A program made the position numbers and the translations under genes. From Alphaproteobacteria bacterium (lineage in GTDB: Bacteria; Pseudomonadota; Alphaproteobacteria; Rhizobiales; Devosiaceae), in NCBI GenBank assembly GCA_018818925.1, contig JAHJQZ010000041.1, positions 1 through 64,000 on the forward strand: DNA of 64,000 bases, in the 5' to 3' direction. The first letter of the stretch is position 1, and each line of letters opens with the position of its first letter. Below, piece by piece: positions 8,662 to 17,451 of the stretch. Below the pieces are notes generated by a model, which ran no database searches, was not told the origin of the DNA, and worked only from the letters and a program-made list of their open reading frames with translations.

Positions 8662-11499
8662 CTAATCGGCGGCGTCGAGGGCCTCGGCCAGGTCGATCAG
8701 CCGGATCAGTTCGGCGCGATAGCCGTTCGGATCGTCGCCGCGGGCGGTGTTGGCGAGGGCCTTGATCTCGGACCAGTCCCAGTGTGCCATGGCCGGGTTG
8801 TCCCTGAGCTTCTGGCCGAACGCCGCGACGGCGGCCGCGTACCGGCTCGATTCGCCGGCATCCGCGACCGAGACGACGGCATCGGCCGCCATGACCGGCA
8901 AGGTGATCAGCGCGCTCTCGTCGGCATCGCCGGGCTTGTAGCGCAACTTGACGAAGGCCGCCTCGCCGCTGAGATCGGCCTCTGTCGAACCGTTCTCTCC
9001 ATAGCGCAGCGGGTCGTTGAGCACGGCGGGCGAGCCGATTGGCGTGATTTCGTAGAGCGCCGTCACGGCATGGCCGGAGCCGATATCGCCGGCATCGACC
9101 GCGTCGTTGTTGAAATCCTCCTGGTTGAGGGCGCGCGTCTCGTAGCCGATCAGCCGGTACTCGGCGACAGCGGCCGGGTTGAACTCGACCTGGATCTTGA
9201 CGTCGCGGGCGATGGTCAGAAGCGAGGCGCCGACTTCCTCGGCCAGCACCTTTTTCGCTTCGGCGAAGCTGTCGATATAGGCGGCGGTGCCATTGCCGTT
9301 CTGGGCCAGCGCCTGCATCGTCGCATCATCGAGATTGCCCGAGCCGAAGCCGAGAATGCTGAGGAAGATGCCGTCGTCGCGCTTTTTGGCGATGAAGCGC
9401 TCGAGCGCGTCGGGATCGTCGATGCCGACATTGAAATCGCCGTCGGTGGCAAGAATCACCCGATTGGTGCCGGCCGCCGTCTCGGCCTGTGCCGCCAGCT
9501 GATAGGCGAGTTCGATGCCGGCCGCGCCGGCCGTCGAGCCGCCGGGCGTCAGATCGTTGAGCGCGGCGCGGATTTTCACCTTGTCGCTGGCCGGGGTCGG
9601 TTCGAGCACCACGCCGGCCGAGCCGGCATAGGTGACGATCGACACACTGTCCTCGTCGTTGAGCTGGCCGAGCAGCAGGCTGAACGATTTCTTGAGGAGC
9701 GGCAGCTTGTCCTGTTCGTCCATCGAGCCGGAGGTGTCGATCAGAAAGACGATATTGGCCGGCGGCCGGTGCTCCGCCGGGACCCGATAGCCCTGGATGC
9801 CGATATGCAGGAGCTGGGTTCCGTCGCGCCAGGGCGTCGGCATGAGACTCGCATGCACGGCAAAGGGCGTGTCGAGACTGTCGGGTCCGCGATAGCCGTA
9901 GTCGAAATAGTTGATCATCTCCTCGACGCGTACCGCGTCGGCCTGCGGCAGAGCCCCGCTCTCGAGCATGCGCCGCACATAGGAATAGGCGGCCGTATCG
10001 ACATCGACCGAAAAAGTCGAGACCGGCTGATCGGTGACCGACAGCACCCGTCCGTCCTCGAAGCTGGTGAATTCGTCTCCTTCGCCGGGCGCGTAGGCCG
10101 GGCTCGGCGCCATCATGCCGCCGCGCGGCATGTTTTTCATCGCCATGCGGCTCGGCGCGGCACCGACCATGGCTTCCATGGCGAGCGTCTCGAAAACGGG
10201 CGGGCTCGCGTCGAATTCCTCCGTTATCTGGGCGATGTCGGCGAGGTTGTCGGCGGGCAGGCTGTCGCGCGGATCGGAAACCCGCCCCATGAACAGCATG
10301 GCGCCCGAGGCGCGGTCGTGGATGGCGAAGACGAACGGTCGGTCGATCCGCAGCTCGGCGAGTTCTTGCGGCATGGCGGCCTTCAGGCCGAACTCGATGC
10401 CGGTTGCCGCCGCCGCTTCGGTGCCCGCTTCATCGACGGCGATGACCGCCTTGTGCTCGGCCTGGGTGATGTAGACGCGGTCCTCGGGCGCAGCGCTGCC
10501 GGTGACACCGCTGAAATCGGCGAGGTCCGGATCGAAGGGCAGGGACAGGCCCAAGGCCTTGAGGGCGTCAATCAGGCCGGTACCGTGGTCGAAGCCGAAT
10601 TTCGGCATGCTGAATTCGACCCGTTCCGGCTCGGCCTCGGCGAGCGCATCGACCATGGCCTGATAGGTCTCGGCCGACATGTCGAGCGGCACGGCGCCGT
10701 TTTCGCCCCAGGTCATTGGAGTAAACAGGATCATTTCGAGATTGCCGCCCAGATAGGGCAGGGCGACGGCGTCGAAGGTGTGGGCGCGCACGATCCTGAC
10801 CGATAGGGTCTGGTGCATGGTCGGCACGGTGACGGTTTCGGTCGGCGACAGGTGGAAGATGTCCGGCGTCGTGGCGCCGGCGGTGAACGGGTCGTCCCAG
10901 CCGGCTGAGAACTGCACGGCGTTCAGAAGGACCGCGACCGATAGCGGATCGAGAGCTTCGAGAATCGCCGGAATTTTGCCGTTGGTCTTGGCACTGACCC
11001 AGGCATTGATCTCCTCGATGGCGGAATTGGCGAACAGCTCGGCGCCGAAGGCGTCGGCGAGCATGGTCTTGTACGCCTCGCCGACGCGGTCGCCATTGCG
11101 CGTCAGGTGCAGGGCATTGGCGAGGGCGATCACGGCATCCTCGTTGGCGCCGCGGTTCACGACCAGTTCGGCGAGACGCCTGTTGACCGTGCCGATGGCT
11201 TCGGGCGACCAGTCGTAGCCCAGGACCCGCGCCATTTCGGCGGCGGTGTCGCCGCGCGCGCCGGCATAGGCCATGGCGAGCGCCGTGCCGATCGAATAGG
11301 GCGAGATGGCGATATTGCCATCGACCCCGAGGGCCATGTGTCCGAACAGCTCCATGCCGCCGGCGCTATAGACCCGGGCCAGGCGTTCGGTCGCGGCGTC
11401 CGCCAGGGCGGGCGCGACGGCGAAGGCGAGACTCCCGAGTGCCGTGCACAGCATCAGGGCGGGCCGCAGCGATTTGGTGAAAAGGCGATATGGCATCAT
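8662..11499 (-). CDS. Exported serpin–VWA (YfbK-like) fusion protein
   Basis: A 945-residue protein. Residues 1–33 form a signal peptide ending APALADA. Residues about 38–411 are a full-length serpin domain, with a reactive-loop hinge at 357–366 (EAGTEAAAAT) of the inhibitory type and the C-terminal RPFVFAIHD strand. By hinge counting P1 would be Lys373. After a Met/Pro-rich linker, residues about 470–945 match the YfbK-type von Willebrand A protein, with the metal site DTSGS at 588–592, GGSTAG and TDGDFN. The start ATG at 11497–11499 follows GGGAG. It is alone on its strand. The predicted location is periplasmic or extracellular. Inhibitory activity and any protease partner are inference. 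Confidence 0.87.
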   Translation of the reverse strand: MMPYRLFTKSLRPALMLCTALGSLAFAVAPALADAATERLARVYSAGGMELFGHMALGVDGNIAISPYSIGTALAMAYAGARGDTAAEMARVLGYDWSPEAIGTVNRRLAELVVNRGANEDAVIALANALHLTRNGDRVGEAYKTMLADAFGAELFANSAIEEINAWVSAKTNGKIPAILEALDPLSVAVLLNAVQFSAGWDDPFTAGATTPDIFHLSPTETVTVPTMHQTLSVRIVRAHTFDAVALPYLGGNLEMILFTPMTWGENGAVPLDMSAETYQAMVDALAEAEPERVEFSMPKFGFDHGTGLIDALKALGLSLPFDPDLADFSGVTGSAAPEDRVYITQAEHKAVIAVDEAGTEAAAATGIEFGLKAAMPQELAELRIDRPFVFAIHDRASGAMLFMGRVSDPRDSLPADNLADIAQITEEFDASPPVFETLAMEAMVGAAPSRMAMKNMPRGGMMAPSPAYAPGEGDEFTSFEDGRVLSVTDQPVSTFSVDVDTAAYSYVRRMLESGALPQADAVRVEEMINYFDYGYRGPDSLDTPFAVHASLMPTPWRDGTQLLHIGIQGYRVPAEHRPPANIVFLIDTSGSMDEQDKLPLLKKSFSLLLGQLNDEDSVSIVTYAGSAGVVLEPTPASDKVKIRAALNDLTPGGSTAGAAGIELAYQLAAQAETAAGTNRVILATDGDFNVGIDDPDALERFIAKKRDDGIFLSILGFGSGNLDDATMQALAQNGNGTAAYIDSFAEAKKVLAEEVGASLLTIARDVKIQVEFNPAAVAEYRLIGYETRALNQEDFNNDAVDAGDIGSGHAVTALYEITPIGSPAVLNDPLRYGENGSTEADLSGEAAFVKLRYKPGDADESALITLPVMAADAVVSVADAGESSRYAAAVAAFGQKLRDNPAMAHWDWSEIKALANTARGDDPNGYRAELIRLIDLAEALDAAD

Positions 11500-11720
11500 G
11501 ATTGGGCTCCCTTTTTGCCCCCAATCCGGCCGCGTGCCGGGGCGCCGCACGCGCGCCGGCTGGATCGACCAGAACGCCCTCTAGACCGGCAAACGGTCCG
11601 AAATATGGTTGCCGCCCGGCGTCATTGTGACCGAGCGCGGATCGCAGTGCGGCGACCGCCAACGCCGGGCGATCCGACGGCGCCCGCGCTGCGTACAAGA
11701 AGCAAAGAACGGAGAATGGC

Positions 11721-12488
11721 ATGACGGAACGCATCGTCTGGATAACTGGCGCCGGCAAGGGCATCGGTCGCGCCCTGGCGCTGGAACTGGCACGCGGGGG
11801 CGACAGGATCGCCGCCAGCGCCCGCACCGAAAAGGATCTCGATTCCCTCGTCGCCGAGGCAGCCGCCTTTGGCGGCGACGTCCGTGCCTTTCCGCTCGAC
11901 ATCGCCGACGACCGGGCTTGCGAAGCTAGTGTCGCCCGCATCGAAAAGGAAATGGGCGCCATCGGCCTCGCTGTGCTCAACGCCGGCACCCATGCCGAGA
12001 TCAGCAGCCTAGGCTTCGATCTCGAAACCTTCAGCCGAGTCGTCGGTACCAATCTGGTCGGCACGGCCAATTGCCTGGCCGCGCTGCTGCCGCGCCTTGT
12101 TTCGCGTGGCAGCGGCCATCTGGCGTTCGTGTCCTCTCTCGCCGCAAGGCCAGGCCTGCCGACGGCAGGTGCCTATGCCGCCTCCAAGGCGGGTCTGACG
12201 GCGCTGTGGGAAGCGATGACGCCGGAACTCGAAAGTGCTGGCATTGCTTCAACCCTGGTTGAGCCGGGTTTCGTTGACACGCCGCTGACGCGACTCAACA
12301 CCTTCGCCATGCCGTTCCTTATGGAACCGGAGCAGGCGGCGCGCATCATCGCCCGGGGGTTGGCGCGAAAGAAAACCAGGATCGCCTTTCCCTGGCAGAT
12401 GGCTGTCGCAATCGGTCTGCTGCGACTGCTACCGCACCGGCTGCTCTTTGCGATCACCCGCACCATGGTTCGCACGCCTCGGACCTGA
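11721..12488 (+). CDS. Short-chain dehydrogenase/reductase
   Basis: A 255-residue classical SDR with the nucleotide-binding motif TGAGKGIG near residue 9, the LNAG motif, a catalytic Ser in AFVSSLAA, and the YAASK catalytic Tyr/Lys pair. The ATG follows GGAGA. The C-terminus has a hydrophobic segment (WQMAVAIGLLRLLPHRLLF) as in lipid-linked SDRs. SDRs of this sort recur in RpoE/ChrR-type photooxidative stress loci beside DUF1365 and a COG2907 flavoprotein, as here. The substrate is unknown; a modified fatty acyl group is a plausible guess. Its 3' end overlaps the convergent DUF1365 gene by 60 bases. Confidence 0.85.
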   Translation: MTERIVWITGAGKGIGRALALELARGGDRIAASARTEKDLDSLVAEAAAFGGDVRAFPLDIADDRACEASVARIEKEMGAIGLAVLNAGTHAEISSLGFDLETFSRVVGTNLVGTANCLAALLPRLVSRGSGHLAFVSSLAARPGLPTAGAYAASKAGLTALWEAMTPELESAGIASTLVEPGFVDTPLTRLNTFAMPFLMEPEQAARIIARGLARKKTRIAFPWQMAVAIGLLRLLPHRLLFAITRTMVRTPRT

Positions 12489-13235
12489 TCCCGTGCCCAT
12501 GCCGTCCTTGGGTGGCGGCGGGGCGAGCGGAACGCCCTTCAGGAAGAGCTTCAGCGCCTCGAAATGGATGCCGGCCATGATTTTGAACGTCATGAGCGGA
12601 TGTGTGATCAGGGCCTTAAAGAGGCCGAGGTCGGTGAGATCCTGACGCCTTCCGGAAAAACTCGCCGTCAGCAGCCGCCCGTCCGCGTCGTCTTCGTTAA
12701 TCAGAACCTGCACCATCTCGCCGGGTGGGCGGATGACGAAGTTGTAGCGGCATTCCATCGGCATGAAGGGCGAGACGTGGAACCGCTTGTCGCAAGCATG
12801 GCGCACCCTCTCGGCGCCGCCCGCCGCCGGCAACACATAGGCATGGCGCCCGCCGAATGTGTTGCTGACCTCGTAAAGGATCGCAGCCAGGGCGCCGTCG
12901 CCGTCATGGCAGAAATAGACGGTCAGCGGGTTGAAGACGTAGCCGAACATGCGGGGATAGGCGAGCACGCGGACCGGACCCTCGGCGGCGATACCGTGAG
13001 CGCGCAATTGCCCCTCGACCCAGGCGCGCAGATCCTTGCCGTCGCCGTGGTCGCTTTCGCGAAACGACAGGATTCCGGGGCCATTGATGCCCAGGAACTT
13101 GAGACCGGATTTCAGAATGTCCAGTTCATCCAGATCGATCAGCAGCGAGAAGACGCGATAGCTAAACCGATGGCGGCGCGGCCTGAGGCGCTCATGGACA
13201 ACCAGGCCGGCATATAGACCCGAGCGCATGCTCAT
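12429..13235 (-). CDS. DUF1365 family protein
   Basis: A 268-residue DUF1365 protein of unknown biochemistry, recognised from RPRRHRFSYRVFSLLIDLDE near the N-terminus, YPRMFGYVFNPLTVYFC, YEVSNTFGGRHAYVLP, and the KRFHVSPFMPMECRYNF block. The family is almost always found beside a COG2907 flavoprotein and often a cyclopropane-fatty-acid-synthase homologue. Here its start overlaps the end of the flavoprotein gene by four bases, so the two are translationally coupled. The Pro-rich C-terminal tail lies over the SDR 3' end. A role in membrane-lipid modification under oxidative stress is inferred from context. Confidence 0.85.
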   Translation of the reverse strand: MSMRSGLYAGLVVHERLRPRRHRFSYRVFSLLIDLDELDILKSGLKFLGINGPGILSFRESDHGDGKDLRAWVEGQLRAHGIAAEGPVRVLAYPRMFGYVFNPLTVYFCHDGDGALAAILYEVSNTFGGRHAYVLPAAGGAERVRHACDKRFHVSPFMPMECRYNFVIRPPGEMVQVLINEDDADGRLLTASFSGRRQDLTDLGLFKALITHPLMTFKIMAGIHFEALKLFLKGVPLAPPPPKDGMGTGSGPRRANHGAGDRKEQPVR

Positions 13236-14587
13236 GCCGCCTCAATGGCAAGGCGCGGCTCGGGCGCCAGCCGTCCGGACTCGTTCTTTATCGTCCAGGG
13301 GCGCCTGACGCCGAATTTCTCGGCTACGGCGAGGCCCGATTGTAGCCCGTCCTCGTGGAAGCCGTAGCCGAAATAGGCACCGGCGAACCAGGTCGAGCGC
13401 TTGCCCTGGAGCCGCCAGAGCTCATGCTGCGCATCGAGTGCCGCTTGATCGAAAACCGGATGGGTGTAGTGGAATTCGCGCTTGATCGCGCTGTCGCGCG
13501 GTTCGCGCACCGGGTTGAGGGTCAGGAACAGGTTCTGGCGCCTGTCGAGGCTTTGCAGGGCGTTCATCCAGTAGGTGACGCAGAGGTCCGTGCCATTCGC
13601 GAGCGCGCCGGTGTCGAGATAGTTCCAGCAGGCCCAGGCCCGCCGCCGCTTGGGCATCAGCGCCTCGTCCTCGTGCAGCACGGCGCGGTTGTCGGTGTAG
13701 CGGAAAGCGCCGAGCAGGCGGCGTTCCTCGTCGCTGGCATCGCTCAGAAGTGCCAGCGTTACGTCGGCATGGGTGGCAAGAATGACGTCGTCGAAGAACT
13801 CGCGTCTGCCGTCCGCGTCGACGACCATGACGCCAGATGCCGTACGGGCGACGGAACGTACCGCCGTCCGGCGCCGGAACGGCCCGCGCATGTCCGTGGT
13901 CAATGCTTCGACATAGGTTCGGGAGCCGCCCCTGACCGTGCGCCAGTATGTTGGCGCACCGATCCTGAACAGGCGGTGGTTGGAAAAGAACCGGACGAAA
14001 GCCCGCATCGGGAACGAGCGGATGGTTTCGGCGGGGCACGACCAGATCGCCGCGCTCATCGGCAGGATGTGGCGGTCGATGAGGGCTTGCGAATAGCCCT
14101 CGCGGTCGAGAAACTCGCCGAGAGTAACGCCATCGAGCTTGGGGCTATCGATCAGACCCTCGGCCTGACGGTAGAATTTGACGATTTCCGCGATCATCCG
14201 CCAGTAGTCACGACTGAAAAGATTGCCCGGCTGGGCGAGAAGGCCGCCGAACGTGCTCGCATATTCGAAATCGCCGCCGCCGATGGACGCGGAAAAAGAC
14301 ATTTCGGCCGCGATCGAATTGACATCGAGATAGTCGAGCAACGCCTCGAAATTGGGGTAATTGCCGGAATTGAAGACGATGAAGCCGGTATCGACATCGA
14401 TCGGGCCGATGCCGGTCTCGACCGTGACGGTATTGGCATGGCCGCCCAAGCGCGCCTCGGCCTCGTAGAGGGTGACGTTGTGACGCCGGCTCGTCAGCCA
14501 GGCGGCGCTGAGCCCGGCGATGCCGGCGCCGATCACGGCGAGGTTCTTGGGCAGTTCGGGGGCCTCGCGGCCGAGTTCATGCAGCAC
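13232..14587 (-). CDS. COG2907-type FAD-dependent amine-oxidase-like protein
   Basis: About 451 residues with an N-terminal FAD site (AVIGAGIAGLSAAWL, then EAEARLGGHANTV) and conserved family blocks DVDTGFIVFNSGNYPN and MSAAIWSCPAETI. The start is uncertain. I prefer the GTG at 14585–14587, preceded by AAGGA, because family homology begins just after it. An in-frame ATG at 14713 would add 42 low-complexity residues. The gene is divergent from the sigma factor and coupled to DUF1365. The family is a known part of RpoE-type stress regulons and is suspected to act on fatty acyl chains. The reaction here is not established. Confidence 0.85.
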   Translation of the reverse strand: MLHELGREAPELPKNLAVIGAGIAGLSAAWLTSRRHNVTLYEAEARLGGHANTVTVETGIGPIDVDTGFIVFNSGNYPNFEALLDYLDVNSIAAEMSFSASIGGGDFEYASTFGGLLAQPGNLFSRDYWRMIAEIVKFYRQAEGLIDSPKLDGVTLGEFLDREGYSQALIDRHILPMSAAIWSCPAETIRSFPMRAFVRFFSNHRLFRIGAPTYWRTVRGGSRTYVEALTTDMRGPFRRRTAVRSVARTASGVMVVDADGRREFFDDVILATHADVTLALLSDASDEERRLLGAFRYTDNRAVLHEDEALMPKRRRAWACWNYLDTGALANGTDLCVTYWMNALQSLDRRQNLFLTLNPVREPRDSAIKREFHYTHPVFDQAALDAQHELWRLQGKRSTWFAGAYFGYGFHEDGLQSGLAVAEKFGVRRPWTIKNESGRLAPEPRLAIEAA

Positions 14588-14799
14588 GTTGCGGTGTCCT
14601 TGTGGCTTTCCAGTGTTTACGTGCGGCAGGCGGTTTCGGTTTGCCGGCGATAAAAAAAGACCGCAGCGCAAATCCGAACGGAGGGCTTGCCCGTATCCCT
14701 TGCATGCGCTCACATGCTCTCACGATTGATATGGACTGGCCGTCACGGGGACTGTTGTCCACATTGGCGAACAAACGCTCCGGAAGCGGCAAGCTGAAG

Positions 14800-15399
14800 A
14801 TGGGCACAAGACGCACGTCATTGCCGGCTGATACCGGGCTGCTCGACAAGAAGATGGCGGCCTGCCTGTCCGCGATCGCCGAAACGGCCGATCGCGAGGC
14901 TTTCCGCATCGTGTTCGATTTCTATGGGCCGCGGGTGAAGGGCTTCCTCATGCGCTCCGGCGGCAACGCCGCCCGCGCCGAGGAACTGACCCAGGAGACC
15001 ATGGCCATGGTCTGGCGCAAGGCGGGATTGTTCGATCCGCAAAAGGCCAGTGCCTCGACCTGGATTTTCACCATCGCCCGCAATTTGAGAATCGACGCCT
15101 TCAGGCGCGAGCGCCATCCGGAGATCGATCCCGACGATCCGGTGCTGCAAATGAGCACGCCGCCCGAACCGCACGACAAGCTTGCCGGGGAGCAGGACGC
15201 CGCACATCTCGTCAAGGCCATGGCCGAACTGAGCGACGCCGAACAGCGGCTTCTGGCCATGGCCTATTACGAGGACAAGTCGCAATCCAAAATCGCGGCC
15301 GAGCTTGGACTGCCGCTCGGGACCGTCAAGTCGCGCATGCGCCTGATCTTCATCAAATTGCGCGCGCGCCTTCAAACTGTCGTGAGAGATACGCCATGA
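14800..15399 (+). CDS. rpoE: ECF sigma factor, RpoE/ChrR type
   Basis: About 199 residues with region 2 (EAFRIVFDFYGPRVKGFLMR, AEELTQETMAMVWRKAGLFD, TWIFTIARNLRIDAFRRERH) and region 4 (LGLPLGTVKSRMRLIFIKLR). It is followed without a gap (ATGA overlap) by a ChrR-type zinc anti-sigma factor, the arrangement of the singlet-oxygen-responsive RpoE system of Rhodobacter. The ATG at 14800 is chosen as nearest to the start of homology; an in-frame ATG at 14731 would add 23 residues. Known family role: directing transcription of protective genes when singlet oxygen releases it from ChrR. I could not identify a convincing autoregulatory promoter upstream. Confidence 0.88.
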   Translation: MGTRRTSLPADTGLLDKKMAACLSAIAETADREAFRIVFDFYGPRVKGFLMRSGGNAARAEELTQETMAMVWRKAGLFDPQKASASTWIFTIARNLRIDAFRRERHPEIDPDDPVLQMSTPPEPHDKLAGEQDAAHLVKAMAELSDAEQRLLAMAYYEDKSQSKIAAELGLPLGTVKSRMRLIFIKLRARLQTVVRDTP

Positions 15400-16046
15400 C
15401 CGCCTCGCACCATGTCAGTGACGAATTGCTGTTGGCCTACGAAGCCGGCAGCCTCGCGGAAGGTTGGAGCCTGGCCGTTGCGACGCATCTGAGCTTTTGC
15501 CCGGACTGCCGCGCCCGCGCCCGCCAGGCGGCTGCCCTCGGCGGCGCCCTGCTGGCAACGCTCGATGCCGTGCCGCTCGCCGATCATGCCTTCGAAGCGG
15601 TCCTTGCCCGGATCGGCGCACCCGCGCCGGCGAGCAATGGTGCCGCTGTCCGGCCGGTCGCCAGCGCTGTACCGGCGCCCTTGCGCGACTATGTCGGCGC
15701 CGATCTCAACGCGGTCAGATGGAAGCGCATCGGCACCGCCGGATACCAGGCGCTCATCCCGACCGGCGATGGCCAGACCTCGGTGCGCCTGTTGCGCATT
15801 CCCGCCGGCCAGCCGGTGCCCGAGCACGGCCATCGCGGCCTCGAACTGACCGTGGTGCTGCGCGGCATGCTGGTCGATGGCCAAGAGCGCTTCGGCGTCG
15901 GCGAGATCGAGGAGGCCAACGACGAACTCGAACACCAGCCTTGCGCCGGCGCTGAAGAGGATTGCATCTGCCTCGCCGTCACCGATGCGCCTCTCAGGTT
16001 CAAGTCGCGCCTCGTCCGCCTCGTTCAGCCATTCCTCGGAATCTAG
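15396..16046 (+). CDS. chrR: ChrR-type zinc anti-sigma factor with cupin domain
   Basis: A 216-residue protein. The N-terminal zinc anti-sigma domain has His6, His31, Cys35 and Cys38 (ATHLSFCPDC). These are the same positions I recall as zinc ligands in Rhodobacter sphaeroides ChrR. The C-terminal cupin has His144, His146, Glu150 and His180 (PEHGHRGLE, ELEHQ), each three positions later than the recalled Rhodobacter ligands. All ligands are present, so it should hold the adjacent sigma factor inactive and sense singlet oxygen or related oxidants through the cupin. The start codon overlaps the sigma-factor stop. Confidence 0.92.
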   Translation: MTASHHVSDELLLAYEAGSLAEGWSLAVATHLSFCPDCRARARQAAALGGALLATLDAVPLADHAFEAVLARIGAPAPASNGAAVRPVASAVPAPLRDYVGADLNAVRWKRIGTAGYQALIPTGDGQTSVRLLRIPAGQPVPEHGHRGLELTVVLRGMLVDGQERFGVGEIEEANDELEHQPCAGAEEDCICLAVTDAPLRFKSRLVRLVQPFLGI

Positions 16047-16060
16047 TCAGGGTCTTGTCC

Positions 16061-16468
16061 ATGCTTGTCTTTGCGACCGCCTACGCCGCGACCGCCGTCT
16101 GTTTTTTCGCGTTCGATTTCGTCTGGCTGACCATGGCAACCGACAGGCTATACAAGCCGTTGCTGGGTCCGCTCCTCGCCGCCGAACCGTCGCTGCCGGT
16201 GGCTGGGCTCTTTTACGTCTTCTATGTCGTCGGGCTGGTGGTCTTCGCCGTGTTGCCCGCGGTCAGTTCAGGCTCGTGGCTCATGGCAATCGGCCTCGGC
16301 GCCCTTCTCGGGCTGGTCGCCTACGGCACCTATGACATCACCAATCTCGCGACCCTGCGCGACTGGCCGCTCACGGTGACGCTCATCGATCTCGCCTGGG
16401 GCACGTTCGTCAGCGCGGCGGCGGCACTTGCGGGTTACGCGGCATTGCGGGGCACGGGACTGGCCTAG
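16061..16468 (+). CDS. DUF2177 small integral membrane protein
   Basis: A 135-residue DUF2177 protein with four hydrophobic segments, starting MLVFATAYAATAVCFFAFD and carrying the family block GTYDITNLATLRDWPL. It lies 14 bases after chrR on the same strand. DUF2177 genes recur in RpoE-type stress loci, so co-expression with the sigma/anti-sigma pair is likely. The biochemical role is unknown. Its TAG stop is embedded in a CTAG that also forms the stop of the convergent FAH-family gene. Confidence 0.84.
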   Translation: MLVFATAYAATAVCFFAFDFVWLTMATDRLYKPLLGPLLAAEPSLPVAGLFYVFYVVGLVVFAVLPAVSSGSWLMAIGLGALLGLVAYGTYDITNLATLRDWPLTVTLIDLAWGTFVSAAAALAGYAALRGTGLA

Positions 16469-17316
16469 CCGGGCGTTTCGCCGGCGCGCGTGACGATGTT
16501 GCGCAGCACACCGATCCTTTCGATGTCGATTTCGACGACATCGCCCGTCTTCAGAAGCCTGTCCTGACCCTTGCCGGCCTCGGTGCGGGCCGGCGTGCCG
16601 GTCACGACGATGTCGCCCGGAGACAGCGGGGTGAAGCACGACAGATAGGCGATCAGCGCGGCGGTCGAAAACAGCATGCCGGCAGTGGTGTCGCTCTGGT
16701 GGACGACGCCGTTGACCCGCGCCTCGATCTTCAGGCGATTGGGATCGCCGACCTCGTCGGAGGTCACGAGCCATGGTCCGCAGGCACCGGTCATGGGGAA
16801 ATTCTTGCCGGCGGTGTACTGGTCCGAATGACGCTGCCAGTCGCGGGCGCTGGCATCGTTGTAGCAGCAATAGCCGGCGACGTGGTCGAGCGCCGTCTCG
16901 ACGGGAATGCGGTGTCCGGGCCTGGCGATGATCGCCGCCAACTCGCCTTCGAGTTCGAAATCCGAGGTTTCCGCCGGCATCAACAAGGGCGCATTGTGCC
17001 CGGTCTGGCTGTCGGCGAGGCGGATGAAGACCGGCGGATGCTCGGGGGTGCCGGCATCGTCGCCATGCGCGTGGTAGTTGCGCCCGGCACAAAGGATCTT
17101 GCCCGGATCGGGGATGACCGGGTCGAGCGCGAGCCCCGCGAGCGGCACCGGCCTGGCATGCGGATCAACCTCGAAGGCATGCAGCGCGCCGCCGGCAATC
17201 GCGGCGCGAAGGCTCGGATAGGCCGTGCCATAGGCGCGCGTCGGCAGGACGATGCCGTCGCCCTCGACCTTGCCGTAAAGGGGAAAGCCGCCGAGCGCGA
17301 AGGAGACGAAACGCAT
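16465..17316 (-). CDS. Fumarylacetoacetate-hydrolase-family protein
   Basis: A 283-residue FAH-fold enzyme. Metal and active-site features are the ILCAGRNYHAHGDD block, Glu residues in SDFELEGELAAII, the CCYNDASARDWQ segment and TGTPARTEAGK. The family hydrolyses, decarboxylates or dehydrates 2-keto acids. The neighbour on the same strand is a ketoglutarate-semialdehyde-type dehydrogenase, and 2-keto-3-deoxypentonate dehydratases of non-phosphorylative pentose or sugar-acid routes belong to this fold. Such a dehydratase role is a reasonable inference but unproved. The start ATG is at 17314–17316. Confidence 0.82.
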   Translation of the reverse strand: MRFVSFALGGFPLYGKVEGDGIVLPTRAYGTAYPSLRAAIAGGALHAFEVDPHARPVPLAGLALDPVIPDPGKILCAGRNYHAHGDDAGTPEHPPVFIRLADSQTGHNAPLLMPAETSDFELEGELAAIIARPGHRIPVETALDHVAGYCCYNDASARDWQRHSDQYTAGKNFPMTGACGPWLVTSDEVGDPNRLKIEARVNGVVHQSDTTAGMLFSTAALIAYLSCFTPLSPGDIVVTGTPARTEAGKGQDRLLKTGDVVEIDIERIGVLRNIVTRAGETPG

Positions 17317-17346
17317 GATATCCTCATCTGGTTGATCGGCGGGGCT

Positions 17347-17451
17347 AGGTCATGTCGCGTTTAGATCGACACAAAACGCATGACCTAAGTCTTTGAGTGG
17401 TCGCATGTTCGAACCGGAAAAGTGGTATCCACTTTTCCTGAACATGCTCTA
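17347..17451. repeat. Intergenic palindromic repeat, copy 1 of family A
   Basis: Two nested palindromes. The first is GGTCATG…CGTTT / AAACGCATGACC. The second is GCATGTTC…GGAAAAGTGG / CCACTTTTCC…GAACATGC. A close relative lies at 57463–57566. The right end (GCTCTAG) supplies the TAG stop codon of the downstream-strand aldehyde dehydrogenase gene. Elements like this are common in rhizobial intergenic regions. Confidence 0.85.

Noticed and set aside
4697-10806. Long plus-strand open frames over the ALDH, deoC and serpin–VWA genes
   Set aside because: They are composition shadows rich in Gly, Asp, Arg and Val with no recognisable domain, opposite well-supported minus-strand genes.
14670-14700. 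Possible RpoE-type promoter, AATCC-N18-TATCC, ahead of the sigma factor
   Set aside because: Only the −35 half resembles the TGATCC element; the −10 half does not match TAAGA. Not convincing without a matrix score.
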